This document shows, one piece after another, positions 43,525 to 52,500 of a stretch of DNA of 64,000 nt. Each line of letters opens with the position of its first letter. Position 1 is the stretch's first letter. A program made the translations under genes and the position numbers. The stretch spans positions 1-64,000 of the forward strand of contig CAZGTU010000002.1 in the NCBI GenBank assembly GCA_964528675.1, given 5' to 3'. The stretch comes from CAYRTD01 sp964528675. GTDB lineage: Bacteria; Bacteroidota; Bacteroidia; Bacteroidales; GCA-2748055. The notes under the pieces were generated by a model. It was given only the letters and a program-made list of their open reading frames with translations. It was not told the DNA's origin and ran no database searches.

Positions 43525-44451
43525 TTAATTCTCAAGTATTCTTGTGCCAAGTTCAGAGATTTTAGAAGTATAGGTATTGCAGGTAATACCCTTTTCAATA
43601 AAAGTTGTTCCCATCAGATCGGCAGCTCTATCGGCCATTCCTTCAGAATTTGTCAAAGCGAACACCGAAGGACCTGATCCGGAAATATTAAAAGCAGTAA
43701 TTCCCTCCTCTTTAAGAAGTGATTTCAAAGGTTCGTATGCGGGAATACTTTTTTTCCTGAAGGGTTCAGCAATTCTATCTTCTATTGAGCGAAATATTAA
43801 ATCATAGTCAGCGGTAGTGATACCTGCAACAAGTGAGGCAATGTTGCCACACTGAGCCAGAACATCTGGCAGAGGGATCTCGCCCGGCACCAGTTGTCTG
43901 CTTTCTGAGGTTTTTATCACGATATCCGGATGGGCAATTGTACACCAGAGCTCGGCGGGGGCATTCAGGTTTATAAGATCTATAGGGTTGTATTGCCTGA
44001 TCAAGACTATTCCTCCGAGCATAGCAGGAGCTATATTATCTGCGTGAATGCTTCTGCTGGCCAGGTATTCACCCTTAAGGGCATATTCAATAAGTTGTTT
44101 TTTATTCAAAGCTTTACCCAGCAGTTCATTAACACCAAAAACAGATGCTGTACAACTTGCTGCACTGGAACCAATGCCGGAACCCGGTTTGATTTTCTGT
44201 TCAAAAGTGATATCAAACCCCTCAAGGATTTCAAGGTCATGAAGCAATGCTTTTACAGCTACTCCTGCCACATTTTTATCCGGATCTTCAGGGAGATCGA
44301 ATTCTGTATTGTTAAACAGCCGGATTTCATTTTTGCCGTTTTTCCTGATGTGTAGAATATCCCCGGGGTCATTTAACGCAAAACCCATTAGATCAAAACC
44401 GGGTCCGATATTTGAGACAGTGGCAGGAGAAAAAACAAGTAATTCCTTCAT
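43525..44451 (-). CDS. thrB: homoserine kinase
   Basis: This GHMP-family kinase phosphorylates homoserine before ThrC acts. The 308-residue product shows SPATVSNIGPGFDLMGFAL at the N-terminus, the ATP loop IKPGSGIGSSAASCTASVFG and the C-terminal FNISGSGPSVFALTNSEG. Gaps are 1 bp to thrC downstream and 4 bp to the HAD gene upstream, so translational coupling is likely. No leader peptide or attenuator-like Thr/Ile codon run is seen upstream of the operon. Confidence 0.97.
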   Translation of the reverse strand: MKELLVFSPATVSNIGPGFDLMGFALNDPGDILHIRKNGKNEIRLFNNTEFDLPEDPDKNVAGVAVKALLHDLEILEGFDITFEQKIKPGSGIGSSAASCTASVFGVNELLGKALNKKQLIEYALKGEYLASRSIHADNIAPAMLGGIVLIRQYNPIDLINLNAPAELWCTIAHPDIVIKTSESRQLVPGEIPLPDVLAQCGNIASLVAGITTADYDLIFRSIEDRIAEPFRKKSIPAYEPLKSLLKEEGITAFNISGSGPSVFALTNSEGMADRAADLMGTTFIEKGITCNTYTSKISELGTRILEN

Positions 44452-44455
44452 ATCT

Positions 44456-45121
44456 TTAGTTTTGAGATATTATTTGCTTCAGCTTGTCATTGTTAAATTC
44501 CTTCAGGGATGAAAGTTTCATATCGGCAATTGCATATCCGGGCAGATGCAGATGTTTTTCATCAGGAACTGCAACCACTTTCATTCTGGCAGCTTTCGCG
44601 GCAATCACACCGTTGAGAGAGTCTTCAAAAGCAAGGCAGCGGGAGGGGTGAAAACCAAATTTTTCGGCAGTGGAAAGATAAACGGCGGGATGAGGTTTTC
44701 CATACTTCTCATTTTCAGCGGAATATAAAAGAGAGAATTCATCCCTTAATCTGAAACGATCTACGAAGGCATTGATCAACTCCATGCTTGAAGAGGAGGC
44801 AAGCGCCATTTCAATATCCTGTTTGCCAAAAAAGTCAAGGATCTCTTCAGCTCCTTCCATCAGCTCGGCGTCATTTTCAAAAAAACTTTTAATTATTTCA
44901 TTGTATTTGTTTTCCACTTCGGAAAAATCCGGATTTTCCCAGGGTTGATAATCGTACCAGTACCTGATCTGTTCATCGGTTCTGAGGCCGAAGGTTGCAT
45001 GTTGCATATCCTCGGTGATCTTCAGTCCATATTCAGAAAATACTTTTCTCTCGGTTTCCTGCCAGAAAGGTTCTGTATCAATCAGCAGGCCGTCCATGTC
45101 AAATATTACCAGTTTTAGCAT
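44456..45121 (-). CDS. HAD-superfamily sugar-phosphate phosphatase (HxpB/YniC-like)
   Basis: This 221-residue HAD phosphatase has motif I VIFDMDGLLIDTEPFW (nucleophile and general acid Asp), motif II ALASSSS, motif III Lys in YGKPHPAVYL and motif IV LAFEDSLNGVIAA. The helical cap between motif I and II places it with beta-phosphoglucomutase-like phosphatases such as E. coli HxpB/YniC. The DMDGLLIDTEP motif favours phosphatase rather than mutase activity, but this is inference. It is inserted between thrA and thrB with gaps of 9 and 4 bp and so belongs to the threonine operon, although no role in threonine synthesis is known. Confidence 0.9.
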   Translation of the reverse strand: MLKLVIFDMDGLLIDTEPFWQETERKVFSEYGLKITEDMQHATFGLRTDEQIRYWYDYQPWENPDFSEVENKYNEIIKSFFENDAELMEGAEEILDFFGKQDIEMALASSSSMELINAFVDRFRLRDEFSLLYSAENEKYGKPHPAVYLSTAEKFGFHPSRCLAFEDSLNGVIAAKAARMKVVAVPDEKHLHLPGYAIADMKLSSLKEFNNDKLKQIISQN

Positions 45122-45130
45122 GAAATAATT

Positions 45131-47557
45131 TTAAACATTTGCAATTCTGATTATATCGGCAAAAACACCGGCTGCTGTTACTGCTGCACCGGCTCCGTAT
45201 CCTCGAATAACCATTGGATCTTCTTTATACCTTTCGGTTGTAATAAGGACAATGTTATTACTTGCTGCCAGCTCATAGGCAGGATGTTCTTTATTTACTT
45301 CAAGTAATTCCACGCTGCCTTTACCATTTTCGAAAATTGCCACAAAACGCCAGCGCTTTTCGTTTTTTTCAAGTTCTTTCCTTTTTTGTTCAAATTCCTT
45401 GTCAAGCGCTTTTACCGATTGCCAGAAATCGTCAATTTTCTCACTGAATAAAGCATCGGGAAGAAATGGTTTTACTTCAATGTCTTTTTCTTCCAATGGA
45501 TATCCGGACTCCCTCGACAGAATGAGTAACTTACGTAAGACATCTTTCCCACTGAGGTCAATTCTTGGATCGGGTTCCGAAAAGCCTTTCTCTCTTGCCA
45601 TTTCAATAGCTTTGCTTAAAGGAATTTCTTTGGAAATTGTATTAAAAATGAAATTCAGAGTACCGGAAAGAACTGCCTCGAGCCTGTATATTTTATCGCC
45701 GGACCTTATCAGGTCATTTATAGTATTAATAATAGGCAAGCCGGCACCGACATTCGTTTCGAATATAAACCTCACACCCTTTTCTTTCGCCTTTTTTTTG
45801 AGCATCTGATATTTTTCATAGCTCGATGAAGCTGCGATTTTGTTTGCTGTAACAATGGATACATACTGATCAAAAAGGGTGTCATAAAGCTCGGAAACCG
45901 CTTCACTGGCTGTGCAGTCGACAAAAACAGGGTTTCTCAGGTTAAGATCCCTGATTTCACTATGAAAAGTATAAAGATCTGCTTTTTCGGCATTGGAGAG
46001 CAGGTTTTTGTAATCTGAAAGCTCAATCCCTTCTTCCTCAATAAGCATTTTTCGGGAATTGGTTAAGCCAACGACCTTGATGTTAAGTGAATGATCTTTC
46101 AATAAATTTTCTTTTTGGACCTGTATCTGCTCAAGAAGATTTTGAGCAACATTTCCCGTTCCGGCGATATAGAGATGTAAATCTTTGAAATGTGAAAGAA
46201 AGAAGCCTTCATGAATGACATTCAGAGCCTTTTTAAGCTGATTTTGTCTGATAACAACCGAAATGTTTCTTTCGGATGATCCCTGGGCGGTGGCAATTAC
46301 TGAGATACCACTCCTTCCGAGCGATTTGAACAGGTTTGCTGATATACCCGGGGTGTTTCTCATTTTTTCACCAACAATAGCAATGACTGAGAGATTTTTT
46401 TCCAGATCTATATCAATTATTTTTTTAATGTCCATTTCAAGGTGAAATTCTTCACGTATTGATCTTAATGCCTTTGATGAATCTGAGGGTGAAACTGCAA
46501 AACTTATTGAATATTCTGAAGATGCCTGTGTTATAAGAATGACGTTTACTTTTACATTTGCCAGAGCAGAAAAAAGTCGCATTGAAGTCCCGGAAACACC
46601 GGGTAATCCACTTCCCTGGAGAGTAATAAGGTCAATATTATCTATGGATGAAATCCCTTTTATGGGGCTGTCCGTATTATTTCCTCCTTCTTTGCTGATT
46701 ATAGTTCCCGGGAGATGTGGGTTGAAAGTATTCTTTATTCTTATAGGTATATTTTTTTTGTAAGCAGGATGCAGAGTGGGGGTATAAAGAACTTTTGCTC
46801 CGAAATGTGATAGTTCAAGAGCTTCAGAATAACTCAGACTCTGGATTACATATGCCTTATTGACTTTTTTTGGATCAGCTGTCATAAAGCCATTCACGTC
46901 TGTCCAGATCTGGAGCTCTTCTGCCTTTATTGCTGCAGCCAGTATTGCTGCGGTATAGTCGGATCCGCCCCTGCCCAGGGTAGTGACCTGTCCACTCTCA
47001 TTGGTGGCAATAAAACCAGGACAAACTGCAATTCCTTTAAAATTTCTAAGCTCTTCCGAAATAAACAGGTTAGTTTTTTTAAAGTCTACGATGGCCTTTC
47101 CATGACTGCTATCGGTTCGGATAAAATGCCGCATGTCAATACAACGGGAGTTTTCAAATGCATTGGCGATTATAAAAGAAGACAGTCTTTCTCCAAAACT
47201 CAAAAGATGATCCCGGGTTTTCGGGGCCAGATCTCTTACCAGGAACACTCCGTATAGCAGATCATGCATCTCATCAAGCAGATGATTCACATAATTTTTA
47301 ACCATCTCTTTTCTATCATCAGAAATGAGTTCATCAACAACTTCCAGATGCCTTTTGCGTATCTCAGGAATCTCATTCTCATAAATTTCTTTTCCTTCAC
47401 TTGCCGCTTCACTAATTTTTATGATCTGATCAGTAATGCCTTTAAAGGCTGAGACAACAACTATTGTGTCACTCCCGGTATGATTGACAATTTCTATAGT
47501 TTTCCTGATAATTTCAGGATTGGCAACTGAAGAACCTCCAAATTTTATAACTTTCAT
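45131..47557 (-). CDS. thrA: bifunctional aspartate kinase / homoserine dehydrogenase
   Basis: ThrA catalyses the first and third steps from aspartate to homoserine. The 808-residue fusion is close to E. coli ThrA (820). The aspartokinase half (1-460) has MKVIKFGGSSVANPEIIRK and TLGRGGSDYTAAILAAA. Two ACT regulatory segments follow (LITLQGSGLPGVSGTSMRLF and VSVIAIVGEKMRNTPGISAN-like strands), implying feedback inhibition. The homoserine dehydrogenase half has the Rossmann loop IAGTGNVAQNLLEQ, VTANKIAAS, ETNVGAGLPIINTINDLI and GTLNFIFNTISK. It is the first gene of the operon. Confidence 0.97.
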   Translation of the reverse strand: MKVIKFGGSSVANPEIIRKTIEIVNHTGSDTIVVVSAFKGITDQIIKISEAASEGKEIYENEIPEIRKRHLEVVDELISDDRKEMVKNYVNHLLDEMHDLLYGVFLVRDLAPKTRDHLLSFGERLSSFIIANAFENSRCIDMRHFIRTDSSHGKAIVDFKKTNLFISEELRNFKGIAVCPGFIATNESGQVTTLGRGGSDYTAAILAAAIKAEELQIWTDVNGFMTADPKKVNKAYVIQSLSYSEALELSHFGAKVLYTPTLHPAYKKNIPIRIKNTFNPHLPGTIISKEGGNNTDSPIKGISSIDNIDLITLQGSGLPGVSGTSMRLFSALANVKVNVILITQASSEYSISFAVSPSDSSKALRSIREEFHLEMDIKKIIDIDLEKNLSVIAIVGEKMRNTPGISANLFKSLGRSGISVIATAQGSSERNISVVIRQNQLKKALNVIHEGFFLSHFKDLHLYIAGTGNVAQNLLEQIQVQKENLLKDHSLNIKVVGLTNSRKMLIEEEGIELSDYKNLLSNAEKADLYTFHSEIRDLNLRNPVFVDCTASEAVSELYDTLFDQYVSIVTANKIAASSSYEKYQMLKKKAKEKGVRFIFETNVGAGLPIINTINDLIRSGDKIYRLEAVLSGTLNFIFNTISKEIPLSKAIEMAREKGFSEPDPRIDLSGKDVLRKLLILSRESGYPLEEKDIEVKPFLPDALFSEKIDDFWQSVKALDKEFEQKRKELEKNEKRWRFVAIFENGKGSVELLEVNKEHPAYELAASNNIVLITTERYKEDPMVIRGYGAGAAVTAAGVFADIIRIANV

Positions 47558-47634
47558 GATCTTTAGTTTTTATCCCTGAGTTGTAAAATGATATTGATCG
47601 CTTGAAAATGTTATTATATATTTCAGTCCTGCCA

Positions 47635-47677
47635 ATAAAAAAGAGGCTGTCCCGGTTTCCATTTTCAGACAGCCTCT
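47635..47677 (-). terminator. terminator downstream of fabD
   Basis: AGAGGCTGTC (47642-47651) and GACAGCCTCT (47668-47677) form a perfect 10-bp stem with a 16-nt loop. On the minus strand it is followed by a T-run (complement of 47635-47641). It ends fabD transcription upstream of thrA. Confidence 0.9.
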
Positions 47678-47698
47678 GTATATTGAGACATATCTGTT

Positions 47699-48574
47699 TT
47701 AATGACCGCTTACAATAGCCGTTCTGTCTATTTTCTTGATTAATCCCTGAAGAACCTTGCCGGGCCCAAGCTCGGTGAAAGATGAGGCTCCATCTTCAAT
47801 CATGTTTTTCACTGTTTGGGTCCATCTTACAGGTGATGTTAGTTGCTCCACAAGATTCTTTCTGATCATTTCGGGTTCATCAGTTGCCCTGGCATTAACA
47901 TTTTGATAAACAGGGCAAAGGGGTTTGTGGAATATAGTTGTTTCTATAGCTTCGGCCAATTCTTTTCTGGCAGGTTCCATCAGTGGTGAATGGAAGGCCC
48001 CGCTTACGGGAAGCTTGAGCGCTCTTTTTGCACCTGCTTCCTTACATTTTTCAACAGCAAGATCAATACCTTTTACGGAACCAGAAATTACAATCTGGCC
48101 GGGACTGTTATAATTTGCCGGTACCACTATCTCATCAATATCTGAACATATATCTTCAACAATGTTATCATCTAAACCAAGAATAGCTGCCATAGTAGAG
48201 GGTTCGGCATCACATGCTTTTTGCATCGCCATGGCTCTTTTGTAGACAAGTTTTAATCCGTCATCGAAGCTGAGTGTACGATTGGCTACCAGGGCTGAAA
48301 ACTCTCCAAGGGAATGACCGGCTACCATCTCAGGTTGGAAATCATTGCCCAGACTCATTGCCTGGATTACCGAATGCAGAAATATTGCAGGTTGTGTAAC
48401 TCTTGTCTGCTTCAGGTCCTCGTCAGTTCCCTCAAACATCAGATCGGTGATGCTGAATTCAAGTATCTCATTGGCTTTTTCAAAATTAGCTTTTAACTCA
48501 TCACTATTGTCGTATAGATCTTTACCCATCCCAACATACTGGGCACCCTGTCCGGGAAAAACATATGCCTTCAT
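47699..48574 (-). CDS. fabD: malonyl-CoA:ACP transacylase
   Basis: FabD loads malonyl groups onto acyl carrier protein for fatty-acid elongation. The 291-residue protein has the oxyanion loop VFPGQGAQYVGMGKDLYD, the nucleophile elbow VAGHSLGEFSALVA, the second substrate-binding region YNSPGQIVISGSV and GAFHSPLMEPARKEL with the catalytic His. It is transcribed alone on the minus strand, 117 bp from folE, and ends at its own terminator. Confidence 0.97.
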   Translation of the reverse strand: MKAYVFPGQGAQYVGMGKDLYDNSDELKANFEKANEILEFSITDLMFEGTDEDLKQTRVTQPAIFLHSVIQAMSLGNDFQPEMVAGHSLGEFSALVANRTLSFDDGLKLVYKRAMAMQKACDAEPSTMAAILGLDDNIVEDICSDIDEIVVPANYNSPGQIVISGSVKGIDLAVEKCKEAGAKRALKLPVSGAFHSPLMEPARKELAEAIETTIFHKPLCPVYQNVNARATDEPEMIRKNLVEQLTSPVRWTQTVKNMIEDGASSFTELGPGKVLQGLIKKIDRTAIVSGH

Positions 48575-48691
48575 ATTGATTTTTATTTTTTTTGTAAAAT
48601 TAGTCAGATATGTTAAAAAAATGTTGATTTAAAGGAAAATATTTAATGAATTGAAAGAAAATGCGGAGAAATGGGTGATAACTGAAAAAGA

Positions 48692-49330
48692 TTAAAGAAG
48701 CTTTGCTCCGATTAAATGGATAAATTCCTCTCTTGTCCTTGCAGTTTTTAGAAATTCACCGGTAAAAGCTGAGGTGGTGGTTATGGAGTTTTCCTTTTGA
48801 ACTCCACGCATTACCATGCACATGTGTTTAGCTTCAATCACCACGGCCACTCCCATAGGTTTGAGAGTGTCCTGAATACAATTCCTGATTTGCACAGTCA
48901 TTCTTTCCTGCACCTGTAAACGTCTTGAGAATGCTTCCACTACGCGGGCAAGTTTGCTTAAACCGGTAATATAACCATCGGGTATATAAGCTACATGAGC
49001 TTTGCCGAAAAATGGCAGCATGTGATGTTCGCATAGTGAATAAATTTCAATATCCTTGACAATCACCATTTGTTTATAATCCTCACGAAACATAGCCGAC
49101 TTAAGTATTTCGACGGGATCTATGCTATATCCGCTGGTGAGAAACTGGATGGCTTTTGCTACTCTTTCAGGAGTTTTTTCCAGTCCTTCCCGATCAGGAT
49201 CTTCTCCGATGAGATCCAGTATCTTGCTGTAATGACCAGATAGTTTACGGGTGGTTTCAGCATCAAATCTTTCAATTTTTTCATATCCGTTCTCAATACC
49301 GTTTCGAGGATCACTTGATTCAATTTTCAT
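48692..49330 (-). CDS. folE: GTP cyclohydrolase I
   Basis: FolE converts GTP to 7,8-dihydroneopterin triphosphate, entering folate or queuosine/pterin synthesis. The 212-residue product has EGLEKTPERVAKAI, the zinc site YSLCEHHMLPFFGKAHVAYI with the Cys and two His, the second Cys in KHMCMVMRGV and the GLSKLARVVEAFSRRLQVQE helix. It starts 26 bp after the QueD gene, so the two act in sequence in one operon: QueD uses the FolE product. Confidence 0.97.
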   Translation of the reverse strand: MKIESSDPRNGIENGYEKIERFDAETTRKLSGHYSKILDLIGEDPDREGLEKTPERVAKAIQFLTSGYSIDPVEILKSAMFREDYKQMVIVKDIEIYSLCEHHMLPFFGKAHVAYIPDGYITGLSKLARVVEAFSRRLQVQERMTVQIRNCIQDTLKPMGVAVVIEAKHMCMVMRGVQKENSITTTSAFTGEFLKTARTREEFIHLIGAKLL

Positions 49331-49356
49331 TATTTAGCCGGGATTTTTTTATAAGT

Positions 49357-49770
49357 TCAGTTACCAAAATACTCTACATAATTATTCTCAGTTTCTTCAA
49401 GCTTAATGGAATGAAGTTTCACTCCAAGTTCCTTAATCGGTTGATCCAGTTGTTTCCAAAATTCAACAGCCAGATTTTCTGTCGAAATAATTTTTTTATG
49501 GAGAAAATCAACTTCAAGGTTAAGATTTTTATGATCTACTTTTTGAATAATTTTTTCTTTGATAATCCTGCCAAGGTATTTCAGATCTATAACATAACCT
49601 GTATCAGGATTTATTTTACCCTTGATAGTGACCCATAAAATGTAATTGTGTCCGTGCCACAGTGGATTAGAGCAGGCACCAAATACTTCTTCATTTTTTT
49701 CATCAGTCCAGTTTTCATTATGCAGCCGATGTGCTGCACTAAATCTTTCTCTTCGCGTAACAAATACCAT
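49357..49770 (-). CDS. queD: 6-carboxy-5,6,7,8-tetrahydropterin synthase / 6-pyruvoyltetrahydropterin synthase family
   Basis: This 137-residue T-fold enzyme has the zinc ligands FSAAHRLHN and WHGHNYILW, a catalytic Cys in FGACSNPLWHGHN and the C-terminal substrate Glu in SIKLEETENNYVEYF. Family members turn dihydroneopterin triphosphate into the 6-carboxy (QueD) or 6-pyruvoyl (PTPS) product. The neighbour folE fits either role. Queuosine precursor synthesis is most likely, but no queC or queE is nearby to confirm it. Confidence 0.9.
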   Translation of the reverse strand: MVFVTRRERFSAAHRLHNENWTDEKNEEVFGACSNPLWHGHNYILWVTIKGKINPDTGYVIDLKYLGRIIKEKIIQKVDHKNLNLEVDFLHKKIISTENLAVEFWKQLDQPIKELGVKLHSIKLEETENNYVEYFGN

Positions 49771-49876
49771 TTTTATTATGTAATTATCTCTAATAAATAG
49801 AGGTTAAACAAAATATAAATGTTAAATTTGACTGTGAATGCCGACAAAGATAACATTTTTTAAAAGGCCTCTTTAA

Positions 49877-50560
49877 ATGCATGAAAAGAGAAACCATAAT
49901 GTTCTTATATTCACAAATTCTAAAGTAGAATTTGATTACATTCAACAAACATTTTCAAATGTAAAAAGTTTGGACAAGAGAAGAGCCGAATTCTCCTCTG
50001 GTACCAAAGATTGCCTAATTTTACGCTCAGATCCCGGTGTTTTCAGTGCCAGTTATCACCTTACCAGGGAAGTGGTTACGAAACAATTTAATCTTGTTAT
50101 AAATGCCGGTATATGCGGAAGCTACAATGATACATATGAATTAGGATCTGCGGTGAGGGTAGAATATGATCTGTTTTCCGATACCGGAGCCGAAGATGGT
50201 AAAACACTGTTTGACCTGGAGTTGATCAAAAAAGATGAATTCCCATTTGAAAAAGGAGAATTAAGGGATAATCCCGGAAATATCCCCGGTCTCAATCAAC
50301 TATTGCCGTCCGTAAGAGCTGTGACTGTAAACCGCATTTCACAAAGTAATGGGAATATTTCTTTTTTGAAAACCAAGTATCGTCCTGATATTGAAAGTAT
50401 GGAAGGAGCTGCCGTTTTCTATATCTGTGGTAATGAGAAGTTGAATTGTATCCAGATAAGGGGTATATCTAATATTGTTGGAGACAGAGATCAGAATAAC
50501 TGGGAGGTGGAAAAAGCTATGAATTCTGTAGGCGAAGCTGTTTTGAAGATACTGGAGTGA
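49877..50560 (+). CDS. mqnB: futalosine hydrolase
   Basis: MqnB cleaves futalosine (or aminofutalosine) to release hypoxanthine (or adenine) in the alternative menaquinone pathway. The 227-residue nucleoside-phosphorylase-like fold shows LVINAGICGSYNDTYELGSA, the catalytic ESMEGAAVFYICGNEKLNC and QIRGISNIVGDRDQNNW, the last two highly characteristic of MqnB. It is divergent from queD (106 bp apart) and monocistronic. Other mqn genes are not in the window. Confidence 0.93.
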   Translation: MHEKRNHNVLIFTNSKVEFDYIQQTFSNVKSLDKRRAEFSSGTKDCLILRSDPGVFSASYHLTREVVTKQFNLVINAGICGSYNDTYELGSAVRVEYDLFSDTGAEDGKTLFDLELIKKDEFPFEKGELRDNPGNIPGLNQLLPSVRAVTVNRISQSNGNISFLKTKYRPDIESMEGAAVFYICGNEKLNCIQIRGISNIVGDRDQNNWEVEKAMNSVGEAVLKILE

Positions 50561-50660
50561 GAGGGGAGGAAGGTTGGAGTTTGGAAGTAGGAGTTTGGAG
50601 TTGGGGGGAGTAGCGGGTTGGAAGAGGTTTGAAGATGTTGAATTGTTTAATCGTTGAGGC

Positions 50661-50792
50661 CACTCCGAAAAGTCAATTATCCACAAATTTACACAAATGG
50701 GAACACAAATTTACACAAATTAAAATGTTGAAATATAATCACATAAATGAATAATAAATTTTCACAAATTGCCGAAAACTAGTTTTCGGAGT
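50661..50792. repeat. inverted-repeat element with internal direct repeats
   Basis: The 468-bp gap 50561-51028 contains a 132-bp element bounded by ACTCCGAAAA (50662-50671) and TTTTCGGAGT (50783-50792), with an 18-bp perfect palindrome CCGAAAACTAGTTTTCGG at its right end. Inside it ACAAATTTACACAAAT occurs twice in direct orientation. AGGC flanks both ends (50657-50660, 50793-50796) and may be a target duplication. The flanks are low-complexity: GGAGTTTGGA-type repeats on the left and GTTGAATC and GGTTTA-type repeats on the right. No ORF is credible here. Confidence 0.5.
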
Positions 50793-51000
50793 AGGCTCAT
50801 CGTTGAATCGTTGAATCGTTTATGAGTTAATAGGTTTAAAGGTTTATGGGTTTATAGTAAAATTCTCTTCCTTCCAGCTTCCAGCTTTCCAGGGACATGA
50901 TTTGAAAAACGCATGCCGGTAAAGCCATTAGAAGCCCATTCCTCCCTCACTGTCATTACCGCTCACCGTTCAGAGTTCACCACATATCCAATACATTAAT

Positions 51001-51008
51001 TATATTTG
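51001..51008 (+). promoter_or_regulatory. possible -7 promoter element of hldD
   Basis: TATATTTG matches the Bacteroidota -7 consensus TAnnTTTG 20 bp before the hldD start codon. No good -33 TTTG is present at the expected distance (TTCA/TCAC instead), so the call is tentative. Confidence 0.4.
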
Positions 51009-51028
51009 TAGCTTAAAAAAACTCCACT

Positions 51029-51994
51029 ATGATTGTAATCACCGGGGCTGCAGGATTTATCGGCAGTAATATGGTTTCCCAACTCAATGAAGAAAGGTAT
51101 TATGACCTTGTTCTGGTAGATGATTTTTCAAGGGAAGAGAAATATCAAAATTATCAAGAAAAAACCTATTCACACCTTGTAGAAAGAGATGATTTTCATC
51201 AGTGGCTTAAAGAGAATCACCGTCTTGTTCAATTTGTGATCCACCTTGGAGCAAGAACAGATACTGCTGAATTTGATGAATCAGTGTTTGATGAGCTAAA
51301 TCTTAATTATTCCAAACAGGTTTGGGATATTTGTGTTGAATATGGTTTGCCTTTGATTTATGCTTCTTCTGCAGCTACTTATGGAGATGGGAAATTGGGT
51401 TATCAGGATAATGAAGATATTATTCCGCTTCTGGAACCTTTGAATCCTTATGGTAAATCCAAAAATGAATTCGATAAATGGGTTGTGAAACAGGAAAAAA
51501 AGCCTTTTTTCTGGGCAGGGATTAAATTTTTTAACGTTTATGGACCAAATGAATATCATAAGGGAAGAATGGCTTCAGTGATTTTTCATGCTTACAAGCA
51601 AATTACCGAAACCGGGAAAATGAAACTTTTTCGTTCTCACCATCCTGATTTTAAGGACGGGGAACAATTAAGAGATTTTGTTTATGTGAAGGATGTTAGT
51701 TCCGTGTTACTTTATTTAATGGAAAATCGCCCGGTTTCCGGAATTTTTAATCTTGGCACCGGTAAAGCGGAAACATTTCTTGAACTGGTTAACCGGACTT
51801 TTCAATCTTTAAATATGGAGCCGGTGATAGAATTCATCGATACCCCTGGGGACATCCGGGATAAATACCAGTATTTTACCGAAGCAGACATAAGGAAAAT
51901 CCGGGAAGCGGGATATAAAGACAAGTTTATGTCACTGGCAGAAGGGGTTCCCGATTATGTAATGAATTATCTTATATCGAGAAAGTATAATTAG
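51029..51994 (+). CDS. hldD: ADP-L-glycero-D-manno-heptose 6-epimerase
   Basis: HldD epimerises ADP-D-glycero-D-manno-heptose at C6 in the last step of ADP-heptose supply for lipopolysaccharide. The 321-residue extended SDR starts MIVITGAAGFIGSNMVSQLN with the NADP-binding GxxGxxG. HLGARTDTAEFDE, YASSAATYGDG, the catalytic NPYGKSKNEFDKW and the substrate-binding FFNVYGPNEYHKGRMASV are all typical. The stop codon TAG at 51992-51994 straddles the boundary of an inserted MITE-like element: its T comes from the target duplication and its AG from the element. Without the insertion the same frame would end at TAA. Confidence 0.95.
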   Translation: MIVITGAAGFIGSNMVSQLNEERYYDLVLVDDFSREEKYQNYQEKTYSHLVERDDFHQWLKENHRLVQFVIHLGARTDTAEFDESVFDELNLNYSKQVWDICVEYGLPLIYASSAATYGDGKLGYQDNEDIIPLLEPLNPYGKSKNEFDKWVVKQEKKPFFWAGIKFFNVYGPNEYHKGRMASVIFHAYKQITETGKMKLFRSHHPDFKDGEQLRDFVYVKDVSSVLLYLMENRPVSGIFNLGTGKAETFLELVNRTFQSLNMEPVIEFIDTPGDIRDKYQYFTEADIRKIREAGYKDKFMSLAEGVPDYVMNYLISRKYN

Positions 51995-52094
51995 TGTCTG
52001 TAAATAGAGTCGAGAGTCTGTTCCGATAGCTATGGGAACAGAATATTCGAGATCAAAGCAGCAACACAGATATCGGACATTATGGACAGACTCT
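51993..52094. mobile_element. MITE-like element, copy B (102 bp)
   Basis: This is the second copy of the 21003-21076 element, in inverted orientation. The first 44 bp match the reverse complement of copy A at 41 positions and the last 28 bp at 27; a 30-bp middle segment replaces 2 bp. Its ends are AGTGTCTGT and ACAGACTCT. A perfect 4-bp target duplication AATT flanks it (51989-51992 and 52095-52098), different from the AAAT of copy A, which shows independent transposition. It sits exactly at the end of hldD. Confidence 0.8.
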
Positions 52095-52146
52095 AATTAA
52101 AAAATGTTGTAACTACTCGGGAAGTGAATATTTTTTTGAATGATCA

Positions 52147-52362
52147 TTAATTATCGAGTTGATCCATAAGTTTGTTCAGGTCTCTTACAAATCCATCAAT
52201 ATCATCCTTCTCGAATCCTTTCTCCTTAGCTGCTTCTTCCAGTGTTCCCCAGATGGGTTCTCCGCAGGCTATGCATTTTATTCCCTTTTCATTTAGATAC
52301 ATAACGGAAGCCGGTAAGGCTTTTACCAGATCTTCAATTTTTGTGTCTTTCTTAATAATCAT
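52147..52362 (-). CDS. DUF1858 domain protein
   Basis: This 71-residue protein starts at ATG 52362 (MIIKKDTKIEDLVKALPASV); the frame is open eight codons further but the shorter start fits the family. DUF1858 proteins carry a redox-active CxxC, here GIKCIACGEPIWGTLEEAAK, and are related to the hybrid-cluster-protein-associated disulfide family. Cytoplasmic. Its partner is unknown. Confidence 0.85.
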   Translation of the reverse strand: MIIKKDTKIEDLVKALPASVMYLNEKGIKCIACGEPIWGTLEEAAKEKGFEKDDIDGFVRDLNKLMDQLDN

Positions 52363-52500
52363 TCTCTTCAGTTTTTGATCGCACAAAAATAATTTTTTTT
52401 CGGGAGGTATTAAAATTTATTTAGTTTTCCCGATGCGTTTAAAATCAAAAATCCGAATTAATTTTTAGGAATGGAGAAAGGTTCTTGGTCAATCTATGGG

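Noticed and set aside
47558..47641. Threonine attenuator or riboswitch before thrA
   Set aside because: No short ORF with Thr/Ile codons and no terminator/antiterminator pair was found; the only hairpin belongs to fabD on the same strand.
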